Below are positions 33,712-45,538 of a stretch of 52,154 bases of DNA, one piece after another (positions within the stretch are counted from its first letter, which is position 1; every line of letters begins with the position of its first letter). Below the pieces are notes generated by a model that saw only the letters and a program-made list of their open reading frames with translations, did no database searches and was not told where the DNA came from. Both the position numbers and the translations under genes were made by a program. Location of the stretch: the NCBI RefSeq assembly GCF_003149105.1, contig NZ_QGDS01000022.1, forward strand, positions 1-52,154, given 5' to 3'. Source of the DNA: Faecalicatena contorta. GTDB lineage: Bacteria > Bacillota > Clostridia > Lachnospirales > Lachnospiraceae.

Positions 33712-35025
33712 ATGGATATAGAGCAAAAATATAAAAAAGTCTTTGAGGGGATGGAAGAAATCATCTCGGAAAGAGTAAAGAACAAGAAATATATGGCTAT
33801 GGGATATACGAGCAATCTGGATATGCTCTGTGATTTTCAAGTGGAACGTTTGAATGGGCTTTTAAAGGAGTATATGCCGGATGCAAAGCTGTCGGATATG
33901 AGACCGGCCGGCAGCATTGTAACCATGCCGGATTTGCTTGAGACATTAGTGTACTATTGTTCAAATGGAATCGGCGGGGAAGTTGATGTGGAAAATACCG
34001 CTCTTGTAGAGGAAAGTTTTCAATTTGAGTTTGGAATGGGCGGGACGGCAGTTCAGGCCGCCCTGGCTCTTTCGGAATTGGGATGCCCTTCTCTGGTGCA
34101 TCTTACGGATAACTCGAAAGAAGTTTGCGATATATTGAATACACCGTTTGTATATACAATAAATGAAGATGGCAGGCTTGTTCATACGGATAAAATTATT
34201 CAGACACAGGAACAGGAAGTTCATTTCATTATACAGTTTAAAAAGGGGGATAAAATAGATCTGGGACATCAGGAAATTGAAATTCCATGTTCAAACAGAC
34301 TTATTTTGACGAAAGTTACAGTGAATAAATCGGTTCCATTTTCCATGCCGTACTTTCAATGGGTAGAGGAGAATGCAAGACAAGTGAGCAGTAATGTACT
34401 GTCCAGCTTTAATGTAATCCTGGATTCAGCCATATTGAAAGAACGCCTGGATTATGTAGAGCAGCATGTGAAAGTATACCGCAGGCATAATCCGGGCGGC
34501 ATTGTGTATTTTGAAGATGCCCATTACCATGATGATACGGTGAGAAGGCTTTGTCTGGAGACAGTGTATTCTTGTGTCGATATTGTGAGCCTGAATGAAG
34601 AGGAGCTTAAATATACGCTGGAGATGTATAGGTTTCCGGCGGATATAGAGGATATTATTTCCTGCGTAAAAGGTGCAAAGTTTATTCGTGAAAAATTTGG
34701 AATACACAGAGGAGTCATTGTTCATACCAAAGACTACTCCATGTATGTGGGGGAACAGTTGGAAGCAGATATTGAGACCGGTCTTATATATGGAAATCTT
34801 TTAGCCACGGCAAAAGCGAGAAACGGGTGGTATGGAACAAGGGAACAGATAAAAGAGGTGCTGGGACTGGAATGCAGTTCAAAAGGAGTTGAAGGCGCCA
34901 GGAAGGTTGCAGAGAGTGAGTATGCTTCGGAAGTCGTTTTAGTTCCTTCTAAGTACATAGACAAACCGAAATATACAATTGGTTTAGGGGATTCATTCGT
35001 GGGTGGTGTTCAGATTTGCTTTTGA
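33712..35025 (+). CDS. ADP-dependent phosphofructokinase/glucokinase-family sugar kinase
   Basis: From ATG 33712 the protein has 437 residues, much longer than PfkB kinases (about 300) and close to the ADP-dependent glucokinase/phosphofructokinase family best known from archaea. Features are MAMGYTSNLDMLCDF near residue 30, FEFGMGGTAVQAALALSELG around residue 110 (the ribokinase-like substrate loop), PGGIVYFEDAHYHDD, VSLNEEELKYTL (NxxE-like metal site) and the C-terminal GLGDSFVGG with catalytic Asp427. It probably phosphorylates a sugar or sugar phosphate with ADP, but nucleotide and substrate use need testing. It precedes an aldolase, suggesting a bisphosphate or ketose-1-phosphate product that the aldolase splits. 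Confidence 0.72.
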   Translation: MDIEQKYKKVFEGMEEIISERVKNKKYMAMGYTSNLDMLCDFQVERLNGLLKEYMPDAKLSDMRPAGSIVTMPDLLETLVYYCSNGIGGEVDVENTALVEESFQFEFGMGGTAVQAALALSELGCPSLVHLTDNSKEVCDILNTPFVYTINEDGRLVHTDKIIQTQEQEVHFIIQFKKGDKIDLGHQEIEIPCSNRLILTKVTVNKSVPFSMPYFQWVEENARQVSSNVLSSFNVILDSAILKERLDYVEQHVKVYRRHNPGGIVYFEDAHYHDDTVRRLCLETVYSCVDIVSLNEEELKYTLEMYRFPADIEDIISCVKGAKFIREKFGIHRGVIVHTKDYSMYVGEQLEADIETGLIYGNLLATAKARNGWYGTREQIKEVLGLECSSKGVEGARKVAESEYASEVVLVPSKYIDKPKYTIGLGDSFVGGVQICF

Positions 35026-35046
35026 CGTTACAAGAGATATAAAGTG

Positions 35047-35160
35047 GATTTACCTGCTTTATTCCCGCGAGCAATGAGCCGGGCGCAAGCGCGCTTGCAT
35101 TTGGCGAATGCCGCGAGGGTCAAATACTCCGCTGCTTGCGGCGGTGTATTTGACTATAAA
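35047..35160. repeat. GC-rich intergenic palindromes between the kinase and the aldolase
   Basis: A perfect 14-bp palindrome GCAAGCGCGCTTGC (35085-35098) is followed by a stem of GTCAAATAC and GTATTTGAC (35119-35154) enclosing CCGC/GCGG. Base composition differs sharply from the flanking genes. It resembles the other dispersed hairpin elements of this window in placement but not in sequence. Possible repeat or mRNA-stability element. Confidence 0.55.
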
Positions 35161-35192
35161 CAAAAAAATTTTATCTATGGAGGAAGAAACTT

Positions 35193-36059
35193 ATGTTAGT
35201 GAATATGAAAGAACTTTTAGCTGTAGCAAATGAAAATGATTTTGCAGTGCCTGCATTTAATATCAGCGACTATTCTATGTTTAATGGTATTATGCAGGCA
35301 TCGGAGGAGAATAATGCTCCGGTAATTATTGCAATTCACCCCGATGAACTCAGCCATATAGGGACTGAGGTGATAAGGGCAATTATTGAAAAGGCAAATA
35401 AGACGTCAGTGCCAGTGTGCATACATCTTGATCATGGATCTTCTTTTGAACAGGTTATGACTGCAATACGGGCAGGTTTCACATCAGTTATGATTGATGG
35501 TTCCAGCCTTCCGTTGGAGAGGAATATTGAAGTGTGCAAAAAAGTGGCAGAAGCTGCACATGCAGTAAATGTATCTGTAGAAGGTGAGCTTGGGACAATT
35601 GGCTCCACAGATGCCGAGGCGGAGGCAGGGGCAAATGTTATTATTTATACCAACCCGGATCATGCGGTAAAGTTTGTGAAGGAATCTGGTGTGGACACAT
35701 TGGCGATTGCGATAGGAACCTCTCATGGCATTTACCCCAAAGGTATGAAGCCGGAATTAAAACTAGATCTACTAAAGGAGATTAAAGGGAAAGTATCTAT
35801 TCCGCTTGTTCTTCATGGAGGTTCTAATAACCCGGACACGGAAATTGGGGAAGCTGTAACGCTGGGTGTAAATAAAATTAACATTTCCAGTGACATTAAA
35901 GTAGCATATTATGATAAAATGAGAGAAATACTGGCTGACAAAGGGCTTAGAGAACCAAACACAATTCAGCCGCCATGCATCGCAGCGATGAAAAAAGTAG
36001 CATACCATAAGATTGAATTGTTCCAGGCAAATGGAAAGGCGGCCTTGTATTGCAAGTAG
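35193..36059 (+). CDS. Class II ketose-bisphosphate aldolase (fructose/tagatose type)
   Basis: A 288-residue class II aldolase with all expected residues: the catalytic Asp and zinc His in VPVCIHLDHGSSFE, the SVMIDGS segment, EGELGTIG with its Glu, zinc His in AIAIGTSHGIYP and in IPLVLHGGSN, and phosphate-side INISSDI. It splits a ketose bisphosphate, or possibly a ketose 1-phosphate, into dihydroxyacetone phosphate and an aldehyde. Its length fits GatY/KbaY/FbaA-type Gram-positive enzymes. It lies downstream of an ADP-dependent-type kinase and upstream of an RpiR gene and an isomerase, making a compact kinase-aldolase-isomerase route. Confidence 0.92.
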   Translation: MLVNMKELLAVANENDFAVPAFNISDYSMFNGIMQASEENNAPVIIAIHPDELSHIGTEVIRAIIEKANKTSVPVCIHLDHGSSFEQVMTAIRAGFTSVMIDGSSLPLERNIEVCKKVAEAAHAVNVSVEGELGTIGSTDAEAEAGANVIIYTNPDHAVKFVKESGVDTLAIAIGTSHGIYPKGMKPELKLDLLKEIKGKVSIPLVLHGGSNNPDTEIGEAVTLGVNKINISSDIKVAYYDKMREILADKGLREPNTIQPPCIAAMKKVAYHKIELFQANGKAALYCK

Positions 36060-36108
36060 GAAAGTTCTCAGCCTCAATTTAGAATATAAGAAATAAAGAG
36101 GTGACAAA

Positions 36109-36957
36109 GTGAGTGATAATAATATTCTTGAAATGGCAGTGCTGGATAATATAAGAGCACATTATGACCGTATATTTTCGGCAGAGAAAAAGGTGGCGGA
36201 TTTTATTTTGAAGAATCCACAGAAAACAGTTGATTCCAATGTTTCTGAATTGGCTAAGCTTAGCGGGGTGAGTGATGCGACAGTGGTTAGAATGTGCCAT
36301 CACATAGGGTATAAAGGATATTATCAATTCCGTATTACTCTGGCGCAGGATTTGGGAAAGCAGCAATTCAGCGGCATTGCCATAACAGAGAGCAAAGATG
36401 CTGTGGAAAAGATATTTCATGAGTATGCAGAGGCGATGCTGGCCATTGGGAAAAGGATGGATGCCGGTGTTATGTGGAATTGTGTAAATTTGATAAAGAC
36501 TTGTAAGCAGGCACACATTCTTGCCACCGGGAATACCAGTCCATTGGCACAGTATATGGGGTTCAGGCTTGGCAGGCTGGGGGTCAAGTGTACCTACAAT
36601 GTGGCTCCGGAATATTTCATGAACCATGTGAATCTGGCTGATGAGGAAGATATCCTGATTGCAATATCCCAATCCGGAAGTTCCACACAGGTTATGCGGG
36701 GGCTGGAGCTTGGAAAAGAAAAGAACCTCAAAAGTATAGCTATTACGGCATTTGCCCAGTCACCGATTTCCGCACTTGCAGACTATGTTCTTCTGTCTGC
36801 CGGCAAGGAGGAGCCATTTAACTATTATAAAGGATATGCACACTTGAATGAAACAGCAGTCATTGATGCCTTGCTTAACTTTGTTACAAATGAAGAACTA
36901 ATTAAAATAAAACATGCAGACAGGCCAGAAATTATACTGTCAGAATATAAGGTGTGA
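36109..36957 (+). CDS. RpiR-family transcription regulator with SIS domain (second copy)
   Basis: A 282-residue protein starting with GTG, preceded by AGAGGTGA. The helix-turn-helix is IFSAEKKVADFILKNP followed by LAKLSGVSDATVVRMCHHIG; the SIS domain from about residue 130 has ILATGNTSPLAQYMGFRLG and the phosphate-binding AISQSGSSTQVMRGL. It lies inside the operon rather than divergent, so it probably autoregulates the transporter/kinase/aldolase set in response to a sugar phosphate. It is only distantly similar to the RpiR protein at 4684. Confidence 0.87.
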   Translation: MSDNNILEMAVLDNIRAHYDRIFSAEKKVADFILKNPQKTVDSNVSELAKLSGVSDATVVRMCHHIGYKGYYQFRITLAQDLGKQQFSGIAITESKDAVEKIFHEYAEAMLAIGKRMDAGVMWNCVNLIKTCKQAHILATGNTSPLAQYMGFRLGRLGVKCTYNVAPEYFMNHVNLADEEDILIAISQSGSSTQVMRGLELGKEKNLKSIAITAFAQSPISALADYVLLSAGKEEPFNYYKGYAHLNETAVIDALLNFVTNEELIKIKHADRPEIILSEYKV

Positions 36958-37066
36958 CCGAAAGCAACTTAGCGAATCCAAGCGATAGCGAAGGATGAGG
37001 TTAGTGCGAGGTCGTTCCTTGAGCTTAGCGAGGTGTTATCGAGCTTAGGGAAAGGAACTTCATTAA
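36955..37066. repeat. Composite intergenic repeat starting at the RpiR stop codon
   Basis: The first part (36956-36998, ACCGAAAGCAACTTAGCG..GAAGGATGAG) matches 22404-22445; the second part (36999-37066) matches 31768-31841. So two repeat modules found separately elsewhere are joined here. The end of the repeat provides AAGGAG, the ribosome site of the isomerase gene. Confidence 0.6.
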
Positions 37067-37075
37067 GGAGTGAAT

Positions 37076-37762
37076 ATGAAGCGTTCAAGGATTAATCAGG
37101 TTATTAAGGACATGGAGACTCTGATAAAAGAGCATGGTTTTGAGATGCCGCCTTTCGCCCGGTGGACGGCGGAGGAATGGAATAGTATAGGGCATGAATA
37201 TGATGAAATCCGTGATAACAAGCTGGGATGGGATATTACGGATTTCGGACTTGGAAAGTTTGATGAAGTGGGATTTTCCCTGTTTACTATAAGAAACGGA
37301 AATCCAAAATTAGATAAATATAAGAAAACATATGCGGAAAAGCTCCTGATGCTGTACGAGGGGCAAACGGCAGCAATGCATTTCCATGCAAGTAAGATGG
37401 AAGATATTATCAACAGAGGCGGAAACGATGTGTACATTACCGTTTACAATGGAACGAAGGACGAGGAGATGCTGGATACCGATGTAACAGTATACTCTGA
37501 TGGAAGGCATACTATTGTTCCGGCAGGGACGAAAGTGCTTCTGAAGCCAGGTGAAAGTATTACCATTATGCCATATATGTATCATGATTTTATTGTGCCG
37601 GAGACTGGCGGCTCCGTTCTGTTGGGGGAGGTGTCTATGTGTAACGATGATGATAATGATAATTTCTTCTATAACAAGTCCATAGGACGTTTTCCTGAAA
37701 TTGAGGAAGATGAGGCGCCTTACAGGCTGCTGTGTAATGAATATCCAAAGGCAGGGACATAA
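37076..37762 (+). CDS. D-lyxose ketol-isomerase-family cupin enzyme
   Basis: With ATG 37076 (5 bp after AAGGAG) the protein has 228 residues and begins MKRSRINQVIKDMETLI, like known D-lyxose isomerases. The cupin metal site is visible as His102, His104 and Glu109 in MHFHASKMEDI and His170 in YMYHDF. PPFARWTAEEWNS and GWDITDFGLGKFDEVGF are family features. Such enzymes interconvert D-lyxose and D-xylulose, and also act on D-mannose/D-fructose. In this operon it could feed a ketose into the kinase and aldolase steps. Substrate remains inferred. Confidence 0.85.
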   Translation: MKRSRINQVIKDMETLIKEHGFEMPPFARWTAEEWNSIGHEYDEIRDNKLGWDITDFGLGKFDEVGFSLFTIRNGNPKLDKYKKTYAEKLLMLYEGQTAAMHFHASKMEDIINRGGNDVYITVYNGTKDEEMLDTDVTVYSDGRHTIVPAGTKVLLKPGESITIMPYMYHDFIVPETGGSVLLGEVSMCNDDDNDNFFYNKSIGRFPEIEEDEAPYRLLCNEYPKAGT

Positions 37763-37810
37763 AGGGAAATTATTCGCTCTTGTTGAATAAGAATTAAAAG
37801 TGAGAAAATA

Positions 37811-37854
37811 AAAGACTTAAATCCGGATATTTATAGCAGGATTTAAGTCTTTTT
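37811..37854 (+). terminator. Intrinsic terminator of the transporter/isomerase operon
   Basis: AAGACTTAAATCC pairs with GGATTTAAGTCTT around a 14-base loop and is followed by TTT. It ends the operon 48 bp after the isomerase gene. In the 393-bp gap that follows I see a repeat (37857-37940) and a promoter (38094), and nothing else. Confidence 0.8.
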
Positions 37855-37856
37855 CA

Positions 37857-37940
37857 TATAATAAGAAACTGCGCGTTTCCTATTATATGAAAACCCTCCG
37901 GGGGATCGCACTGCGGCGTAAGTGGCAGATGTCGCTAGGC
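37857..37940. repeat. Dispersed intergenic repeat, copy 2
   Basis: TATAATAAGAAA and TTTCCTATTATA form a hairpin around CTGCGCG, followed by CCGGGGGATCGCACTGCGGC and then GTCGCTAGGCGACCGCTCC, which is itself a small stem-loop. It is related to the sequence at 8363-8452. Confidence 0.5.
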
Positions 37941-38093
37941 GACCGCTCCAGGCGCAAGAGTTTGCAAAGCAAACTCTTTATTCAATAATGGCAGTAAGCT
38001 TTTCAAAAGAGATATAACGTTTTACAGTGGGGGCATTAAGTGGATAACATTATAGAAAACATGTTAAGAACTTGTTAAAAATAAAGCCAGGCA

Positions 38094-38120
38094 TTGACAA
38101 TTATGCTTCGAATATATAAT
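38094..38120 (+). promoter_or_regulatory. Promoter upstream of the AbiEi-like gene and ATP synthase genes
   Basis: TTGACA (38094-38099) is followed by ATATATAATAT; TATAAT at 38115-38120 gives a 15-bp spacer and TAATAT at 38117 gives 17. It is the last obvious promoter before the atp genes, since only 62 bp separate the AbiEi-like stop from the first atp start. Confidence 0.6.
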
Positions 38121-38155
38121 ATTAAAGTATAAATGTCAAAAAAGAAGGTATTAAA

Positions 38156-38749
38156 ATGAGTGGGGTTGGTAAGTTGGATGATTTGCTGAAATGCAGCAAG
38201 GGGGTAATTACTGCCAAGTTTGCAGCTGCCCATGGGGTCCATAGAGAATACTTGAGTGAATTTGTAAGGCAGGGAAAGCTAGAGAGAATTTCTCACGGTA
38301 TCTACATCACACCTGATGTATGGGAAGATAAAATGCTAATTCTCCAGTTGCGAAAGGAGAAAATGATATATTCTCATGAAACAGCTTTATTTCTACATGG
38401 TCTAACAGACAAAAATCCAACGGTTTATTGTGTGACTGTTCCGGCAGGGTATCATACCAGCAAGTTACATCAAGAGGGATTGATTGTCCATACTGTGAAA
38501 AAGGAATTTCTGGAACTGGGTATTTGTATTAAACAAACCATTTTCGGAAATGATGTGAAGACATATAATATGGAACGAAGTATTTGTGATATTTTGAGAG
38601 ACAGACATAATCGGGACATTACAGTTATGTCGAATGCTTTAAAAAGATATGTCAAAAAACAGGATAAGGATCTGGAACAGCTTATGAAGTGTGCAAGTTT
38701 TTTAAGAGTTGAAAAGGTTCTGCGAAGTTATTTAGACGTACTTCTTTGA
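38156..38749 (+). CDS. AbiEi-like (type IV antitoxin domain) protein without a partner toxin
   Basis: A 197-residue protein with an N-terminal winged helix-turn-helix (VITAKFAAAHGVHREYLSEFVRQGKLERISHG) ending in the IYITPD signature of AbiEi/DUF-type antitoxins, then MIYSHETALFLHGLTD and NMERSICDILRDRHNRD, the conserved core of that family. In true AbiE systems the next gene is a nucleotidyltransferase toxin; here the next gene is the ATP synthase accessory gene atpZ. The protein may act as a lone transcription regulator, possibly of the atp operon with which it seems co-transcribed. It has a good ribosome site AAGAAGG. Confidence 0.75.
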   Translation: MSGVGKLDDLLKCSKGVITAKFAAAHGVHREYLSEFVRQGKLERISHGIYITPDVWEDKMLILQLRKEKMIYSHETALFLHGLTDKNPTVYCVTVPAGYHTSKLHQEGLIVHTVKKEFLELGICIKQTIFGNDVKTYNMERSICDILRDRHNRDITVMSNALKRYVKKQDKDLEQLMKCASFLRVEKVLRSYLDVLL

Positions 38750-38811
38750 ATATATTGTCCTATTAAGTCGCATTTAGGACGCTACATTTTTGAGGAAAGG
38801 AGGAAACTGGC

Positions 38812-39048
38812 TTGAGTGAGCAGCAGGATGAGGACAAAGAACCAAAGAATCATGAAACTTTGCGAGCCTTAGCTTACTTTTCTCAGATAGGAATAACTCT
38901 AGCGGCAACGATACTTACAGGCGTCTTATTGGGCAAGTTCCTAGACGACTTGCTTGGCACAACCCCTTGGTTATTGTTGGTTTTTTCCTTGTTAGGCGTA
39001 GGTGCAGCAATCAAGAGCCTGTTTAATACGCCGAAGGATAAAAAGTGA
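38812..39048 (+). CDS. atpZ: ATP synthase accessory protein AtpZ-like
   Basis: Starts at TTG 38812, nine bases after AAAGGAGG, since no ATG is near. The 78-residue product has two membrane helices (IGITLAATILTGVLLGKFLDD and TPWLLLVFSLLGVGAAIKSLF), the layout of AtpZ/AtpQ-type proteins at the head of F-type ATPase operons, linked to Mg or Ca uptake and complex assembly. The conserved GxFLDxxxxTxPW pattern is present (GKFLDDLLGTTPW). First gene of the atp operon. Confidence 0.82.
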   Translation: MSEQQDEDKEPKNHETLRALAYFSQIGITLAATILTGVLLGKFLDDLLGTTPWLLLVFSLLGVGAAIKSLFNTPKDKK

Positions 39049-39120
39049 AAAAATCTTCAGTCTTTATCTGAGGCCCCAATGGATATATAAATAAAAAGAT
39101 AATTCGAGGGGAGGAGTATT

Positions 39121-39492
39121 ATGAAGCTGTCGCGTTTAGCGAAGCGTATGATTATTACAATATTGGCCATATCATTAATCTGTATTCTGGGTTCAGCAAT
39201 CTATTATCGTTCTCGGGAGTTTCTCCCATTTATGTTCGGTGTATTCTTAGGTTCAATCGTCAGTATTTTCAAAGTATTTCTTTTGGAGCGGGCTGTGGAT
39301 ATAGCCCTGTCAATGGAAGAAAAACGCGCTGGAAACTATGTTAATCTCCAGCATCTGTTGAGGCTTCTTATTTCCGGTGCCGTGTTGATGTTAGGTGCAC
39401 TTGTGTCTCAGATTAGTTTGTGGGGAGTGGCGGCTGGAATATTAGCCTTCCAGCTCGCTGTGTACAACGTTAAATTCATCTCAAAAAAGTAA
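39121..39492 (+). CDS. atpI: ATP synthase subunit I (AtpI)
   Basis: A 123-residue protein with four predicted membrane helices, in the usual position between atpZ and atpB. AtpI acts as a chaperone for c-ring assembly. Sequence is weakly conserved in this family, so the call rests on size, membrane layout (YYRSREFLPFMFGVFLGSIVSIFKVFLLERAV) and context. GAGGGGAGG precedes the ATG. Confidence 0.75.
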   Translation: MKLSRLAKRMIITILAISLICILGSAIYYRSREFLPFMFGVFLGSIVSIFKVFLLERAVDIALSMEEKRAGNYVNLQHLLRLLISGAVLMLGALVSQISLWGVAAGILAFQLAVYNVKFISKK

Positions 39493-39529
39493 GTAAAAAT
39501 TTAGTAGAAGTCAGGTGGTGATTTATTTA

Positions 39530-40207
39530 GTGAATTTAAACATCGATAATATTTGGGTGTTAAATATTGCGGGTGTTGAAGTATGGATTACAGAAACAAT
39601 TGTGAATACATGGCTTATTATGTTTGTTCTTATTGTATTTGCAGTGATAGCACATGTTAAACTTCGTAATTTTAAAACGGTTCCAACAGGATTTCAAAAT
39701 GTAACAGAAATAATGGTAGAGACATTTGATAACTTTGCCAGAAACACGTTAGGGGAAAAGCTCTCCTATGTAGCACCTTGGTTTTTCATGGTATTTGCAT
39801 TTGTTCTTTCGTCTAGTTTGTTCAGCGTTTTCGGAGTAAGAGCCCCTACGGCAGATTGGGCAACTACTTTCGCCCTGGCCCTTGCCAGTTTCACACTTAT
39901 GCTCTTTATGGGATTTAAGCATCGTAAAGGTGAATATCTGAAGAGCTTCTTTGAACCACATTTTATATTCTTTCCATTGAATTTTATAGGAGAATTGGCG
40001 AAGCCGGTCTCATTGAGTTTTCGACTCTTTGGGAATATGCTTTCCGGTACGATTATTCTGACACTCTATTATGGACTGACACCACTATTTGTTCAGTTCG
40101 GCATCCCTTCATTGTTGCATGCATTCTTTGATGTGGTATTTGGAGCGTTACAAACCTATATCTTTGTCATCATCAGCCTCATGTATGTCAGAGGCGCAGC
40201 AGAATAA
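39530..40207 (+). CDS. atpB: ATP synthase subunit a
   Basis: The preferred start is GTG 39530 (MNLNIDNIW), 11 bp after AGGTGG; GTG codons at 39515 and 39518 overlap that ribosome site. About 225 residues. The essential arginine lies in VSLSFRLFGNMLSG, facing the c-ring, and the last helix contains FDVVFGALQTYIFVIISLMYV. It forms the ion path of Fo with the c-ring. The following 143-bp spacer before atpE holds two hairpins. Confidence 0.9.
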   Translation: MNLNIDNIWVLNIAGVEVWITETIVNTWLIMFVLIVFAVIAHVKLRNFKTVPTGFQNVTEIMVETFDNFARNTLGEKLSYVAPWFFMVFAFVLSSSLFSVFGVRAPTADWATTFALALASFTLMLFMGFKHRKGEYLKSFFEPHFIFFPLNFIGELAKPVSLSFRLFGNMLSGTIILTLYYGLTPLFVQFGIPSLLHAFFDVVFGALQTYIFVIISLMYVRGAAE

Positions 40208-40350
40208 CATATTATATTTCTTGAACGACTAATGTTCAAGAAGGTATACAATACAAAATAGAATACTGTACAGCGTGAAACAGGCATTGTGTAAGAAACA
40301 CATAATGCTATAAAAATAAAAAATAGAAGAAGTGATTGGAGGAAATTATT
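40208..40350 (+). promoter_or_regulatory. Structured, A-rich leader before atpE
   Basis: A perfect hairpin TTCTTGAAC/GTTCAAGAA (40218-40242) and a second imperfect one GCATTGTGT/ACACATAATGC (about 40283-40309) are followed by an A-rich unpaired run (40310-40336) and the ribosome site GGAGGA. This fits an intercistronic processing and translation-enhancing region that raises c subunit output, as needed for its many copies per complex. Confidence 0.55.
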
Positions 40351-40623
40351 ATGGAAATATTAGGAACTGTTATTGCTGTAGCCCATATCGCAGCTGCGCT
40401 TGCACTTATGAACGGGCTGTTCACTACGTTTGGACAGGCGAAAATCGCCGCACAGGCTATCGAATCAATAGGCAGGCAGCCGGAAGCTGCCGATTCTATC
40501 CGAAGCGTTATGTTTGTTGGTTTAGCTATGGCTGAGACATCTGGTATCTACGGTCTTTTGATTGCTATCATCATGTTATTCGCAAATCCTCTAGTAAATA
40601 TTTTGATTAACTACATCGGTTAA
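40351..40623 (+). CDS. atpE: ATP synthase subunit c, Na+-type ligand set
   Basis: Start ATG 40351, 8 bp after GGAGGA; product 90 residues, two membrane helices joined by the polar loop RQPEAA. The ion site has Gln29 in helix 1 and Glu62-Thr63-Ser64..Tyr67 in helix 2 (AMAETSGIYGL), corresponding to Gln32, Glu65, Ser66, Thr67 and Tyr70 of the Na+-translocating Ilyobacter enzyme. This supports Na+ coupling. The usual GxGxGxG packing motif of helix 1 reads G22-L-F24-T-T26-F-G28, so the two middle glycines are replaced by Phe and Thr, which should change c-ring packing. Confidence 0.92.
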   Translation: MEILGTVIAVAHIAAALALMNGLFTTFGQAKIAAQAIESIGRQPEAADSIRSVMFVGLAMAETSGIYGLLIAIIMLFANPLVNILINYIG

Positions 40624-40673
40624 CAGTGGATGGAAGAACTTGATAAAAGACAGAGGAAAGGAGGTCATTTGAA

Positions 40674-41215
40674 TTGCATAGTCAGATAGTATTTTTGGCT
40701 CAAACTGTGCCGTCCGGACGTGTTTTTGGTTTGGATTTACAAACCTTAATCAGTATCGGTATCCAGTTAGTAAACGGAATCATTCTAGCTGCTGCTCTTG
40801 GTTTTATTCTTTATAAACCAGTAAAAGAATTTATGCGTAAGCGTACCGAAGGGATTCAGAGCAAGATTGAGGACACAGATGCAACAATGGTCAAAGCCCA
40901 GGAACTTATCGCCGAGTACGACATAAAGATAAAGGATATAGATAAAGAACGTATAAAAATTCTTGAAGCTGCCCGTCTTAAGGCGGCTGATGAAGGTAAA
41001 CTCATTTTGGAAGAAGCGAAAAAAGAGGCAAGTGAGATCAAGAAACGTTCTATGGACAGTGTTTTGGCAGATAAGAAACGTCTTCAGGAGGAAACGCGTC
41101 TTTATATTATTGAGATGGCTTCCTTCATGGCTGAAAAGTATATTACCCAGAAGATAGACAATGAAACCCAGGATAAAGTCTTTGAGGAGGCATTGGCACA
41201 GATGGAGATTGCACA

Positions 41216-41222
<7 letters not shown>
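40674..41222 (+). CDS. atpF: ATP synthase subunit b
   Basis: Starts at TTG 40674, 8 bp after AAAGGAGGT. The 182-residue product has one N-terminal membrane helix (ISIGIQLVNGIILAAALGFILY) and a long charged coiled coil, the peripheral stalk of the synthase. It overlaps the delta subunit gene by 7 bp (ATGGTAA), so translation is coupled. The operon has one b gene, so the stalk is a homodimer. Confidence 0.88.
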
Positions 41223-43263
<2,041 letters not shown>

Positions 43264-43275
43264 GGAGGGACTAAT

Positions 43276-45529
<2,254 letters not shown>

Positions 45530-45538
45530 GGTGAAAAT

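Noticed and set aside
33712..35025. PfkB/ribokinase-type kinase
   Set aside because: The protein is over 100 residues too long and lacks the usual PfkB N-terminal GG signature; length and C-terminal GLGD site fit the ADP-dependent family better, though a profile search would settle it.
38156..39492. Complete AbiE toxin-antitoxin system
   Set aside because: No nucleotidyltransferase-like toxin follows; the next genes are ATP synthase accessory genes.
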